Below, piece after piece: positions 24,919 to 36,245 of a stretch of DNA of 64,000 nt (positions within the stretch are counted from its first letter, which is position 1; every line of letters starts with the position of its first letter). The position numbers and the translations under genes are program-made. The notes beneath the pieces were generated by a model. It was given only the letters and a program-made list of their open reading frames with translations, was not told the DNA's origin and did no database searches. This stretch comes from Eremomyces bilateralis CBS 781.70. Taxonomy: Eukaryota; Ascomycota; Dothideomycetes; Eremomycetales; Eremomycetaceae. The DNA is taken from the NCBI RefSeq assembly GCF_010015585.1, contig NW_022985068.1, positions 1,185,406-1,249,405 of the forward strand, written 5' to 3'.

Positions 24919-25393
24919 GGGTGGGAGGAGTAATGGATTTATGAAGTATGGATAGTAGGTTGAATATATGGATGTTTATGATCATTAGGTGAATGAGTTG
25001 AGCATGCGTGACCGAGACCTGCGAATGGGGAGTTGGAGACGAGCTCGATTTGGCGGGAAGTATCTACGGAGTAAATGTGTTGCCCAGTGCATTTCCGTGC
25101 TAGAATAGCCTATTCACAGTACTGACCACGTGCCTCGGACAGAGACGTAGGTCAAATGAGGGTTCGCAGGCTGAAGGTATGTCAAGACCGTGAAACATGA
25201 AATGAGACTGAGATGCGTTGATGATTGGTTTATGGCTGACAGATAGTATATCAACAGAAGGAGCCCGAATATCAGGACTATGCACCCAGAAGCGCCCGGG
25301 TAGGATATCCCACGCTTTCCCACCAATTCCATAACCATGCCATCCCCATAAACTCCATTGATGCACCAAGAACCCCAAAACCACACCCTCCCC
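24919..25393. other. Convergent intergenic gap
   Basis: 475 bp between the 3' ends of CTI6 (plus) and the homeodomain gene (minus). It should hold both 3' UTRs. No open frame of note. Confidence 0.6.
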
Positions 25394-26787
25394 TCATACA
25401 CCCCCATCCCCCTCCCCCCCAATCTGCCGCACCCACTTCATCATCCATCCATTCAACGGCCCCGCAAACCCATGTACCTGGCCCAAATGCTGCAACAACT
25501 TATCCTTCCTCACAAATGTCCGCTCCCCCTCCTCCCGCGCCGCACAGTTCAACGCCCGGTGCTCCGTCTCCAAATGCCTCCCCGTCGGTTCTCCCTCCCC
25601 ACAAAACACACAACACCTCCCCCCTCCTCCTTTTCCTCCTATCCCATCCTCCCCACTCATCTTCCCCATCCTCTCTCCCACCTCCACCACCGCTCCCCCC
25701 AACAAACACGTCCACGCCTCCCTCGGCGCATGAATCGACGACACATGCCTCTGCAAGTCGCTCTTCCGCCGAAACCCGGCCCCGCATACCACACAGCGAT
25801 GTGGCCTCCCCGGGTCCCCCGCGGGCATCTCCCGGCGCACCTGCCACGAGAGCAGCGCGTCGGCGCGCAACGCCGCGGGGATGTCGCCGCTGGAGATGGA
25901 GTGGCGGTGCTTGCGGCGGCCGCGGCGGGGGGGGAGGAGCGGAGAGGAGGAGGGGGGAAGGGGGGGGTGCCGCGGGAGGATCATGCTGGGAAGGGAGGGG
26001 GTAGAGGAGACTTCGGGGATGGAGGCGAGGGGGGGGTCAAGGGTGAAGGCCGGGGGGGAGGGGATGAAGGCGGGGGGGATGGGGGGTGCGGAGAGGGAGG
26101 AGATGATGGTGCTGGTGGAGAGGGAGGAGGGGAGGAGAGGGGGGAAGAGGGGGAGGTCGAGAGGGGGGTTAAACGGGAGGGGGAAGCCCGGGGGGAAGTT
26201 GCTGGTGAAGAGGGTGTCGGGGAAGGAGGACGGCCAGGTGGGGTCGGGGTACGTCGTCCGCGGTTGGTAGGGCTGTAGTATATCGTTGAATTGTGGCGCC
26301 GAAGACGTCCTGACGATCGGTTTCTGTTGGCCTTGGTCGGGCTGCTGGCCCGTCGGCGGTTCTCCTGCGCTCCTGTTAGTCTCTAGCGCATTTAGATCGC
26401 CCCATCGGCAATACCGAGCCATGATCTCCTGCTCCGCGCATTGTTGATATAGGTCTTCACCTGCTGCGCGCTCAACCCCGTCAAGTTCGCCAACGCATCC
26501 GCGTTTCCCGGCTTGAGATACGGGTCCTGCTTGTTGATCAGCAGCCACTGATCCAGCAACACGCGCGCGGCGGAGGGAAGTCGGCGTGAGGTCGTCCGGT
26601 TCGACGAGCTGGCGTGCGACTCCTGCCCAAGCGACTCCAGATCGTCGTCCAAGGCGTCGGTGGACGTGCTCTCGTTCAGGAACATCGAGGACCCGTCCGC
26701 ATCTTGCAGCTCGTCATCCTCACCCCACATATCAAACATACCGGGCCTCACGACGGTGCCCCCAAACTCCGAACTGATGAGATCCAT
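25394..26787 (-). CDS. Homeodomain plus C2H2 zinc-finger transcription factor
   Basis: Nuclear regulator combining a KN/TALE-type homeodomain (about residues 69-122, with LLDQWLLINKQDPYLKPGN and the recognition helix QQVKTYINNARSRR) and C-terminal C2H2-like fingers. The first finger is CVVCGAGFRRKSDLQRH followed by SSIH (residues 315-336); a second CVFC...H...H unit and a degenerate third with HLGQVHGF follow. Two exons, 26787-26415 and 26364-25394, give 447 residues; the 50-bp intron has GTATTG donor, ACTAAC branch and GCGCAG acceptor, and keeps phase 1. Between the domains lies a 170-residue Pro/Ser/Leu-rich linker, seen on plus as a striking G-rich run at 25.9-26.2 kb. This domain pair is known in fungal regulators of unknown targets. 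A short final exon beyond 25394 cannot be excluded. Confidence 0.8.
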
Positions 26788-27842
26788 CGTTGGCTATCCG
26801 TCAGATTTGATACCGTTACATTACGTTCCGACGACGCGGTCATTATATAGCCGCAGCCCATCGTGGTTCGGCGGAAAACTTGGGTTGGCAATTTCTTTCT
26901 GCTGGAGATCATTTGCGGAAGGGGACGATGAAAAGGGCGTTGTTGAGGCATGGATGAGTTGTCACGAGGTTGCACAGTTGCGGTGGATGAAGCCCGCTAA
27001 GCCCCTTCAGGCAGACCGACGTTCCGAACACGACGATGCGACGGGATCATGGGATGGCAGGAATGTAACTTGACAAATTTGATGATGCGGCTCTCACACT
27101 TGCGGTCTGTATGTACGAATTGGAAAGAGTTGAGGTCTGAAATCGAGCCGCTGAGTGGGAATGCATGTGATACGGGGTCAGGAAATCAGAAAGTGTCATG
27201 GCACTGATAATAAATCGCTCAATCAATGGTGGTGGGCCGGCAAATGATATGTCACAATAAACGCTAACCTGTGACGCCGTGAGACCGAAATGTCTGGAAT
27301 GATATGATACGCAGGAGAGGCTTGATTGTTCTAGGGTACTGGAAGCTGTCAGGATAGCGGGTGGTCAATGTCGGGAGCTGCTTAGTCCAACATCGAGGAT
27401 TTCTCTCGCTATCCATGGTAACCTTGGCCGTATTCGAGATTGAACCAGCCTTTCCAAAAACCGAATGCCACTCATCGTGGTTATGCTAGGGGTTTGAGAT
27501 ACCTCGCCAGGTCTTCGGGGTTGACATCATGACATCGAGGCCATGTCGGGAGACGTTCTCGGTTCAAAGAAATTGTAAAGGGCCCGCCGACCATCCCATC
27601 GCTTGATTGCTTCCATGATCTTTCCTGGCGCGTGAACAAGAAAGCTAAGAAGTGCCAGAGTTAGCAGATGCGTGGAACGGCCAGTGGTTCGCCTCAGCAT
27701 GGATTGCTCAGGGTAATGATGTCGATCGGGGAAGGGGAATAGAAGGGTTGAGATGCGGAGTGGAGGGATAAGGCTGATAACGATAAAAGGAAATCGATCG
27801 AGTGATAGAGGTCTGAGGGTCACGGTGCTTTGTGTCCAAGCC
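26788..27842. other. Intergenic, 1.05 kb
   Basis: Promoter side of the homeodomain gene and 3' side of the next minus-strand gene. A minus-strand frame covering 27527-28183 mostly shadows the neighbouring gene. Nothing recognisable otherwise. Confidence 0.55.
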
Positions 27843-28577
27843 TCACAATGAACCTGGAATCGGTGGCGGTCCCGCCATAGTACCCGCATACGCTTGACCT
27901 CCGCCTCCGTCATTCCAGGCGTTCCGAATCGGGTTCGATGGAGTATGAGGCAAAGCCCCCGGTGGCATCGTCTCGTCGTACCCGCCGCCTTCGTAGCCGT
28001 CATCTTCGAAGAACTCCTCCTCATAGTCCTGCTCCCCCCCTGGAACGGCTTGTGCCGAGCTTCCGCTTCCACTTGCTTGGTGTTCCATGCCATCACCGTG
28101 GGTGTGTTTGCCCTGATTCGCATCGACGCCAGCTGCATTGGCATTGGGGTTAGCGCCTTTCCCCTTCTTGCCCTTCTTGCCACGCCTGCCCCTCATACGC
28201 GCCTTCTCCAGGAGCCGGCGTTTCTCCTCCATGCGCTTTTGCTCCGCTCGGTCCTTGATTTCGTAGGATCGGATCAAGGCTTCGGGGCGGGTGCCGAAGA
28301 TGGCCTCGTACTCACAGAACTCACAAATCCACATGTCGCTGGGTGCGGGAGGATTGTGGATATTCTGACCCTCTTGCTTCCTGCGTCGCTCACGTTCGGC
28401 TTTGGCGTAATACATGGCTGCGGGGCGCTTGGGGCGAGGTGGTTTCGCTTGAGTCGTTTGGGGAGGGGCTTGATTCGGGTTCGGCGCCGTGTTTGGCGGC
28501 GCCGGAGGATCATATGCTGCTTTTCCAGAAGTCATAGGTGGCGCTCGTTGGCCGGGATGCATTGGACGTGCTGCCAT
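27843..28577 (-). CDS. Conserved fungal protein of unknown function
   Basis: A single-exon 244-residue protein. The first half is Pro-rich and basic, then comes the most conserved-looking block, about residues 75-120: IHNPPAPSDMWICEFCEYEA followed by IFGTRPEALIRSYEIKDR. The CEFC pair could be half of a zinc site, but no second pair follows. Next is a basic, lysine-rich region (GRRGKKGKKGKG), probably a nuclear or nucleolar signal, and an acidic Glu/Asp/Tyr stretch before a Gly/Pro tail. I recall similar proteins across Pezizomycotina annotated as hypothetical. The start is the first ATG in this frame; MAARPMHPGQ follows. No function assigned. Confidence 0.75.
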   Translation of the reverse strand: MAARPMHPGQRAPPMTSGKAAYDPPAPPNTAPNPNQAPPQTTQAKPPRPKRPAAMYYAKAERERRRKQEGQNIHNPPAPSDMWICEFCEYEAIFGTRPEALIRSYEIKDRAEQKRMEEKRRLLEKARMRGRRGKKGKKGKGANPNANAAGVDANQGKHTHGDGMEHQASGSGSSAQAVPGGEQDYEEEFFEDDGYEGGGYDETMPPGALPHTPSNPIRNAWNDGGGGQAYAGTMAGPPPIPGSL

Positions 28578-28872
28578 TCTGCGTTGATCTTCTGCAGTGT
28601 AGGGTTCTTATCCAGAGTGTCAACTGTGAGATAAGGGAAGTTTAGGCAACGCAAGCAGCTTACCTGGCCAGACCACGTTGTTGGAAGTTTCCGATTCGCA
28701 AGTAAAAGTGAACTGACTGTTTTTGGGTCCCTGTTTCGTTGCCTCTTGTTGTAGTAGGCTAACGTTCCCGTTTGTTTTAGTCGTGTTGTTTTGCCCGTAC
28801 TCAGCTGCGTTGGCGATGGCTGCGGAAATAATCCCCTGCTCTGAAGGTGGACGACAAAGTTAGCAACATTTA

Positions 28873-29847
28873 TCACATGAAAGGAATCACTGCCATGCCT
28901 TTCTCGTCAACACTCGCCCCGCCACTCCACTCTTTGCGAGTCACTGCATTTGGATTCGCACGGGCATTCGCTCCAGACGTTGATAGACCTAATGGTCTTC
29001 GTTCAGAAGGAACCCGACCGTTTCGCCCGTAACGTCCGCGTCCGGCGCCTGAGATCCCTGTCCCCGATGCAGAGGTGGCCGAAGTACCGGAGCCATAGTA
29101 CTGACCTGTCCCGGAAGATGGGTCGTCGAATTGACTAGCATCCGTACGACTACTCGGCACCGCGACTCCAGGAGCCTCCGCGAGCACGGCGTTGCTATGC
29201 GCGCCAGCAGCGCCAGACACTGGAATCTTCCGCTTCTTTTTATTGTTCGTGTTCTCGAAGGACTCGTATCCATCGGCCGAAGACGTTGTCGAACCAGGTG
29301 GTGGTGGTGGGTGTGCAGCGGATTGGCCTCGAGGACGTGCAGATCCATTCATCTCCTCCATAGACGCACGATCGATCCGGCCGGTCTTCGCATTATATCG
29401 CTTTCCATCCACCCAATATCCGTCATCGACGTCTTCCTCTTCAGCCGGCTTGTGAACATCTGCTGGATGAGCATGCTGATAAGGATGTTCTCCTTCACCT
29501 CGATGTGGACCTGCGGAGAAGGGTGGTGATTGACTGTAGGGGAAGCTGAAGAGCGGACCGGTTGCCGGAGGTGCAGGCGGATAGACAATGGACCCAGCCT
29601 GTTCTGGGGACAATCGGGAGCGAAGAGGACGCTTTGGTAGCGGTCGAATTGGGCGATCGGGGTAGGTAGCCGAGTGAGGGCTGGGAGACTGCCGTACAGG
29701 CACTGGCGTTCTGGCCCATTCGTATACTGCGATACATATCACAAAGGTTAACAGGAGACTCACACCGGCAGCGATGAGGGAGGCGAGGAGTCGGGTCTTG
29801 AGCGAAAGGCCGTCCTCAACTTGGGCATCTCCACCGTCCTCGGCCAT
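28873..29847 (-). CDS. Conserved single-pass membrane protein of unknown function
   Basis: A 324-residue single-exon frame with one strong membrane segment near the N-terminus (LLASLIAAGVSLLLTFVICI, about residues 21-40). The rest is hydrophilic and low in complexity: a basic Pro-rich juxtamembrane part (RPIRPLPKRPLRSRLSPEQ), a histidine-rich stretch, the motif DDGYWVDGKRYNAKTGRID and Ser/Gly-rich tail. The frame stays open up to an ATG at 30039, but the 64 extra residues are leader-like and low quality, so I chose the ATG at 29847 (MAEDGGDAQVEDG). Likely a fungal-specific protein of the endomembrane system; no function recognised. It ends 295 bp from the start of the next minus-strand gene. 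Confidence 0.7.
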   Translation of the reverse strand: MAEDGGDAQVEDGLSLKTRLLASLIAAGVSLLLTFVICIAVYEWARTPVPVRQSPSPHSATYPDRPIRPLPKRPLRSRLSPEQAGSIVYPPAPPATGPLFSFPYSQSPPFSAGPHRGEGEHPYQHAHPADVHKPAEEEDVDDGYWVDGKRYNAKTGRIDRASMEEMNGSARPRGQSAAHPPPPPGSTTSSADGYESFENTNNKKKRKIPVSGAAGAHSNAVLAEAPGVAVPSSRTDASQFDDPSSGTGQYYGSGTSATSASGTGISGAGRGRYGRNGRVPSERRPLGLSTSGANARANPNAVTRKEWSGGASVDEKGMAVIPFM

Positions 29848-30899
29848 GCTGTCGATCAAGCGGTCTAGGCCGCAACGCAGAAAAAGAAGGAGTTGGAGCG
29901 ATGGTGGTGAGTGAGTTTGCGAGGAAGCGGCGTAAATGCAGGAAAATCGCGAGAAGTAGGAGAGAAGTGGGAGAGCGAGAAGGTAAGAAGACGAACCAGA
30001 ATTGACAGCAGCCATCGTTTCACGTTGTGTAAGTGACATCCAACTTCTTCAGGATTTCTTCCTCACGCCGTTGATCCTTTCCACTCAGCTGCTGTGAGGT
30101 GGTATTATTTCTCCTTCCAATATCCAACACGCAGACACGACGGCCAGGCAACGCCAGATCACCCGCCAGTCAACAATCGAGGTACCCTGGGCCGGTATCC
30201 CAAAGCCAAATCCTTCTAACCGATATCTGATATGGATTTATAATGAACTGGCCGTTTTGGGCAGCGAAAGGAGGTCGTCGTACCGAGATCCGGACACGGC
30301 GAATGCAGGAATGAGCACACTTCGCAGGCGCTGTATCCAAGGTCCACACGGTTCGGATATATACCAACACTGGGGGAACCAATGCTGGGAAGAGGGCGTT
30401 GAAGAAATAACGTTGGAGATGATGTATGCGATGGGCCACAGGTAACCAAGTACGTGGTGGTAGGAATGGATGGAGTTGCCATTGTGCTGAATAAGTCGAT
30501 TTGGTGAGTTTTGGTGTCTTGGCCCGAAGCCCCACTCCTACACGTGCCCTGTGCTCTGACAGTAATTTCTGGACAATTTCTTAACCTCCCCTAACTCAGG
30601 AGTGCTTCATAGTTCATCATGACGGCCGTATGTATTTCCCATCATGCTGGATATATTCGTTTGGTTATGGCAAAGTCTCTTTTGATGTTGTTGCATTGCT
30701 CTTCGAGTTATATCTTCCTTCGTATTGTGTTCATGGAATCTAGGTTGAATAGGAGGTCCGCGCGATTCAAGAGTCAAGACACGCCAGGTCTCCGTCCTAA
30801 TGCATTTCAAAATGACAGGTCCAATGACAGGGAGACACATTCTAAATGATACATAAACTAATGACCTCGCTTCTGTCCATAGGAACTGGTTTCTCCTTG
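29848..30899. other. Intergenic, 1.05 kb
   Basis: Promoter of the membrane-protein gene and 3' flank of the monocarboxylate-type transporter. The first 190 bp, read on minus, can be translated but look like 5' leader. Short frames at 30170-30850 show no domain. Confidence 0.55.
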
Positions 30900-32322
30900 C
30901 TAGACTCTTGATTTCAGTTTAGAGTTTATCCGTAACCTCGCAAATGCCGCAAAACCCGCTGCCCCGAATGCCAGTGTACCAGCATAGAACATCGCCGGAC
31001 GATAGGCTTTGATGCCCTCGTCTGTTCCACCGTATGCAGCTAACAAATATCCAGCGATAGGAGCACCCTAAATCCGATTAGAAGCCGGGAATCCCAATAT
31101 TTTGAAGAGCTTACCATCAAATATCCAGCCGTCCATCCGGTCACAACCATGCCCATCACGAGAGACACTCGAGCCGATCCGAATACGTTTCCGACAACCG
31201 TTGGCATGGTCGAAAAGAACCCTCCATTGCTGGCTCCATTGAGGACCACGAACACCGCCATCGGCGCCAACGTCGTACTGACGGGCCACAGCGCGAGCAT
31301 GCTCAACGCACTCCCCACGAGCGAGAGGATGAGCGTATTGAGAGGGCCGATCCGGTCGGTTGCAAGACCACAGCCGACTCTCCCAGCCGCAGAAGCCAGG
31401 TTGAATCCCGCGACCAGACCGGCTCCCGTCTTGGTGCTAAACCCAAGTGAGCGGCTATAGAGGGGCAGGAAAAACGGCGGGACGAAGAGAGGGAACGTCC
31501 CGATGGCACTAGCGATGAAGATCATCGAGAAGCGGAAATCCCGGAACATACGCCTGTAAATATCAGCATCAGTCCGTCCAGATGCCAGTCCACATACCAG
31601 TCCACGAATTCCGCAATCGGAGTCAACGCTCTATCCTTAATCAGCCACGCCGCCGGCAATCCCGTCGCCCAGATCAGACACCCCACCACCCGAAACGTCC
31701 ATGCCGTCCCAACCCTCTGAATTAACGCCTCGATCACAAACGACATCACCGCTCCCCCAACCCCACCCCCTGCAAACACCAGCCCGTTCGCCAACCCCCT
31801 CTTCCCCACGAAATACTGCGCCGGCGCCGTCGCCACCACCATAAAACCTAACGACGTCCCCAACCCAAACCCCACCCCCATCGTCGCAAACAGTCCTCCC
31901 ACCTCTCGCATCGCCCACCCGCTCAGCACCTGCGCGCCCCCCATCATCCCCACCGACACCAGCGCCGTCGTCCGCGTCCCCATCCGCTGCATCAGCCGGC
32001 TCGCGAACACCGACGTCGCCGCCATGCATGCGGGGCTGAGGGATCCGACGAACGAGAGTGTCGAGGGGGAGGAGAGACCGGAGGTGACCAGCGCGTCTTG
32101 GATGATCCCCCAGCAGTACGAGGTGCCGATCACCCAGAAGGTGAGGATCGCGCAGCCGAGGACGACGTACCACCCGGGTCCACCGTCGGGAGGAGCGGTA
32201 GCGGGGGGCCGGGAGGGGGGGTCGTCGAGGGGGTGGGAGGGGGAGGTGAGCCGGAGGTGATGCGAAGGGGGAACAGTCTCGAGCGAGATGGTGGTGGTGA
32301 CGGTTTGGGTTGTAGATGCCAT
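30900..32322 (-). CDS. MFS monocarboxylate-type transporter
   Basis: A member of the fungal monocarboxylate-permease-like (MCT/SLC16-related) MFS group; substrate unknown. Exons 32322-31598, 31553-31115 and 31067-30900 give 443 residues with twelve predicted membrane segments. The motif before segment 1, PPDGGPGWYVVLGCAILTFW, is the family hallmark (D-G-G-x-G-W). Other typical parts are GPLNTLILSLVGSALSML and the segment 10-11 stretch FSTMPTVVGNVFGSARVSLV. Introns are 44 and 47 bp, at the short end for fungi; the first removes phase 2 and the second phase 0. The N-terminal 40 residues are Thr/Ser/Pro-rich and cytosolic. In yeast the related Mch proteins do not carry monocarboxylates, so the family name does not fix the substrate. 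Confidence 0.88.
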
Positions 32323-34234
32323 TGTAGACTGAGTATGGTGATTTATGACTAGAAATGTAGAATTAAGAATATGACACTCCTATTGCGGAGAACCGTTTCA
32401 AGACGTGGAAGTGAGATAAACTTTGACAGACTTGAAGATCGGGAAAGGTATTTGGATATGTCTCCGTCAGAGAAGCTGTCGCACTTGATAATCCAGATCG
32501 TTCAATCAAAGCCCACGGAATATTTATCCGGCGGAAGTATGTCTACCGAGCTGAAATCATGGCGGTGGCAATGGCTTACATGCAGTGCGTTCGATGCAGT
32601 CAGGAGCCAGCTTATCTTTGAAACCTGCGAATTTGCGGGATCATTGCCGGTAGGGAATGATACTACTGTATGTCCTTTGGTCGCCAAAGCCACCACCTTG
32701 GCGTCGAGCCGATCGTCGCCGTGGTAAGCGGGCGGGGTATGCACTATGCAGTCAAGTGGCTTCTTGAACCAAATAATAGTTAGTTAGTTAGTTAGAATGT
32801 AAGTTAACTTAAGTTAAGTTAGTTAACTGGGACTTAGGTAACTAGTAACTAGTAGTTATGTGCATCGTCACTCAGCATAGAAACACTCAGGAAACCTTTA
32901 TCATACTCTCCATCCGGACATCAGACTAGATGGTCGATCTAATAACTAGTTAGTTACACAGGGAACTAACTATTATAACATTCATTGGGCCGGGGCCGCT
33001 TATGCTCCAATATCTCTCTATTCCAATGCCAACATTCTTGCCAAAACGCTTTAGTGGTGACGCTACAAAAGGGGCCGAGAAACAGAGTAGAACCTCTATC
33101 TCCTATCAAGACCGCTCTCCCTCATCGCTTCTCACAAGTCCAGCCATGCAACACCCCCAAGACGCCAGCATTAATTCCGAGATCGTGCTGCGGAAATTAA
33201 ACATCTGCGGATGTAATGTCGTACGGGAAGACCATCACGGAATGACCCGCATTGTGCGCCGGAGAAGCGGGAGCAAAGACATTGGGATAGAGACCATCCT
33301 CGCGCTCCGATTCGGTGGATGGTGGGGGTACCTATGATAGGGACATCTCCAAAGTGAACCTATGGATGCGCCAGCCTTCGACCCAAAGCGCTCTCGTCCG
33401 CTGGGCCTGGGACGAGGGAGAACAGAACCGGATCGAGCACAATAGCAAATATGTTCTTGTAAGATTTTGATAATACTCAAGGTGAAGACGGCGGGCGGAC
33501 TTGTGGGACAGAAAATAGCATATAACAAGTCCTTTGCGGACGGGGTGGGATTACAACCCATTGAAATAGGAACATATCAACCAGTGTGCCAGTTTAGCGG
33601 TCCTTGTCAGTCGATGCTTGATCGTTGCTTGGTCTCGCGGCATACTTGAGACGAGTAGAGGCAGACCGCCTTGTAGAGTAGAAGGAGGGATGACGGATCA
33701 AATCATCGACACTCGTGTTGCCTTGCCATTGAAATCCAGATACGTTTCGACATGCCAGCTCAGAGAGGCAGTATGCGACCTATTGGGATGTTCATGACCA
33801 ACACAGAGACGAGGGTTGTGGTGATCTCATAACCTGATCGTTGCGTGTTACCAACCGGACCCATATTGGCAAGATGGGAATGGTCATTTAAACTCTTGAT
33901 GAGATGATAGTGCTGTCATTTTGAAACTTTTGCTGCGGGGAGAAGGAGAGACCACGAAGTTGGTGTAGGATCTCCTGTTCATCAATATCCGAAGGCAAAA
34001 TAAGATGCCTGACTAAGCCTTAGTGCCTGAGTTCGTTGAATTTTGCCTGGCATTTGAACCTGAACGACGCAGATTTCCAATGACGGATTTCTAAGCGCAA
34101 TAATATCTCCATAATTATTTTCCCATGAACAAGCAGAGCTTATGACAGTTTAAGTTCTCCTAGGTTCTCCTACGCTCGTTCTAGAGTTACTTTGGAAGTC
34201 TCATTACTTTTATTTGCTTTGTTCAATTTCCCTC
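32323..34234. other. Divergent promoter region, 1.9 kb
   Basis: Separates the minus-strand transporter from plus-strand SQT1. It holds the AGTT-rich inverted-repeat element at 32773-32976. Short frames such as 32371-32727 overlap one another on both strands and have no recognised domain. Confidence 0.55.
32773..32976. repeat. AGTT-rich element bounded by 13-bp inverted repeats
   Basis: ATAATAGTTAGTT at 32773-32785 is matched exactly, inverted, by AACTAACTATTAT at 32964-32976. The left end continues as a TTAG/AGTT microsatellite to about 32830, with inner palindromes such as GTTAAC and ACTAGT. The size (204 bp) and inverted ends suggest a MITE-like element or its remnant, but no clear target-site duplication is visible and slippage could explain the repeats. 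Confidence 0.45.
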
Positions 34235-35719
34235 ATGGCATCCCATCATAATGAACGACCAGAAGAGGAGGAGTTTGAGGAAGAGATCCTAGAAGAAGAT
34301 GATGCAGCCGAGGAGATTGATAACCAGGACGATGATGTTCCGATGGATTCGGACTACGATGATGAAGAGGAGGTGATAATCTTGCAGAATGACAGCGTCG
34401 CCCATTTTGATAGGCACACTGACTCGGTCTTCTCAATTACGTCACATCCCCGTCTCCCCAATATCATCGCAACCGGTGGCGGCGACGACGTAGGATACGT
34501 GTTCGACAGTGCCGTACAATCACCAGTACTACCGGCCTCCTACTCCACGCCTCCCCAAGAACCGGAACGACAGAGTATCGAGGCACTGGCAAAACTCGAC
34601 GGCCACTCGGACTCCATCTGCGCCATCGCCTTCACGCAGCCGGCCGGACAATATCTTGTCACAGGCGGGCTCGACGGGCGGCTACGGGTATGGAAAGGAA
34701 GTAACGACGGCCGGCAATGGAAGCCCCACGCTGCCGCTCAAGAGGTGGAAGAAATCAACTGGATCGCGACCTCGAAACTCACGTCCCAACCGAACGCCTT
34801 CGCTGTTGGCGCCTCCGACGGCAGCGTCTGGGTCTACCAAGTCTGCGAAGGCGCCTCGAACGACGAGAAATTGGTTCCGATCCAAACCTACTTCCCCCCC
34901 GCCTCCGCTAGCAGCACGGCCGGCGCGTGGTCGCCCTCGGGCGTCCTTCTCGCAACGGTGTCGGACGATGGATCGTTCAACGTCTACGATCCGTTCGGCG
35001 AAGCCGCTGCCAAAGGACTCGTCCCGGCATCCGGCCAGCAATCGCTCGTTTCGCTCGGCCACGGGGACGAGCGCTTCCGAGTGGAGGGAGGGCTGTTCAG
35101 CGTCACGATCGGACCCACGGGATCGTTCGCGGCGATGGGTGGCGCGGACGGTGAGATCAAGGTGGTCGGGATGCCGAGGCCGGCCACTCCAGGGGCGAAG
35201 GGGAAAGCCGGCGCGGCCAATCCGGGTGGGCAACTCCTTGCGAGCTTGAACGTGCAGAAGGACAGCCTCGATGAAACGCCCGCGGCGAGTATCGAGAGCA
35301 TCGCGTTTGCGGCGCCGTCGGTGGGGTTGATGGCCGCTGCGTGCGTCGATGGGAGCATCTCGGTCTTCGACACGTCGCGGAACTTTGCGCTGCGACGGTA
35401 TATCCAAAACGCACATGATGGTGAGGCGGTCATTTCGGTGAAGTTTGTGGGTGGTGGTGGGAATGGGGATTGGTTGCTCACCAGCTGTGGCTATGACGGG
35501 GTTATCAAACGGTGGAACCTCAGGGGTGGTGCGGCGGTGGGAGCTGGCGCGCAGTCGACGTCAGTGGAGGATTTGAGGGAGAAGGGATTAGTTGGCGAAT
35601 GGAAGGGGCATAGAGGTGGTGGAGAGGGTGGAGGTGTGCTTGGGTTCGTCCAGCACGGGGATAGGAGCGGGAATTGGGTGGTTACCGCTGGCGATGAGTT
35701 TGTGTTCTCCTTCTATTGA
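34235..35719 (+). CDS. SQT1: WD40 ribosome assembly protein Sqt1 (AAMP family)
   Basis: Sqt1 is a cytosolic WD40 chaperone that loads ribosomal protein uL16 (Rpl10) for 60S assembly; human AAMP is the relative. The intronless frame gives 494 residues. The N-terminus is very acidic (about residues 9-50, rich in Glu and Asp), as in family members. WD repeats follow: HFDRHTDSVFSITSHPRLPN, LDGHSDSICAIAFTQPAGQY, GGLDGRLRVWKGSNDGRQW, and near the end TSCGYDGVIKRWNLR. The frame is open upstream to a TTG at 34214, but the ATG at 34235 (MASHHNERPEEEEF) is the natural start. EFG1, another ribosome-biogenesis gene, lies 0.5 kb downstream on the same strand. Confidence 0.9.
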   Translation: MASHHNERPEEEEFEEEILEEDDAAEEIDNQDDDVPMDSDYDDEEEVIILQNDSVAHFDRHTDSVFSITSHPRLPNIIATGGGDDVGYVFDSAVQSPVLPASYSTPPQEPERQSIEALAKLDGHSDSICAIAFTQPAGQYLVTGGLDGRLRVWKGSNDGRQWKPHAAAQEVEEINWIATSKLTSQPNAFAVGASDGSVWVYQVCEGASNDEKLVPIQTYFPPASASSTAGAWSPSGVLLATVSDDGSFNVYDPFGEAAAKGLVPASGQQSLVSLGHGDERFRVEGGLFSVTIGPTGSFAAMGGADGEIKVVGMPRPATPGAKGKAGAANPGGQLLASLNVQKDSLDETPAASIESIAFAAPSVGLMAAACVDGSISVFDTSRNFALRRYIQNAHDGEAVISVKFVGGGGNGDWLLTSCGYDGVIKRWNLRGGAAVGAGAQSTSVEDLREKGLVGEWKGHRGGGEGGGVLGFVQHGDRSGNWVVTAGDEFVFSFY

Positions 35720-36245
35720 TCTTATGCATGCTAACTGTGACTTTAGTGGCGTATCGTTGATCTTCTTGACACCAGTCGGTTGAAGGGTCAAATAAAGTTG
35801 AATTGGGCATCGATTGAGGGCTGTATCAAACGGGCGGGTTGTATATACATGAGATTAATCCCCAAGCGGCACACGCTGCGTTATGAACACTTCCACATGG
35901 AGGATATCCCTCCTTCAGCAGCGCTACAGTGAACCTCAACCCTACAACGTCCTCGACCATGACAATCATCCGTAGAGATATCTTTGACATATCCCTCGCA
36001 GGAAATATCATCCATTTATTTCCCTGTAACCATAAAGACATTCTATTTCCAAAGTTTGTGCACTCGCCTTGAATATTTTATGTCTACAATCGCCGCCTCT
36101 GATTGGACGGGAACTTGGACCACCTTGACATCAGAAATTCCAACTCTGCAATTCCTTCTCATATACACACCGCACTTCCGCATTAACCTCTACTCTTTCC
36201 ACTCTCCAACTTCCCATACCTTCCCTCCGACTCCCAAATCCCAAA
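35720..36245. other. Intergenic between SQT1 and EFG1
   Basis: 526 bp that should hold the SQT1 3' UTR and EFG1 promoter. A GATTGGACGGG stretch at 36099 contains an inverted CCAAT core. Pyrimidine-rich sequence precedes the EFG1 ATG. Confidence 0.55.

Noticed and set aside
29848-30039. N-terminal extension of the membrane protein to the ATG at 30039
   Set aside because: The extra 64 residues look like translated leader; the conserved-looking part begins at MAEDGG.
34214-34234. Extension of SQT1 upstream
   Set aside because: Would need a TTG start; the ATG at 34235 gives the expected acidic N-terminus.
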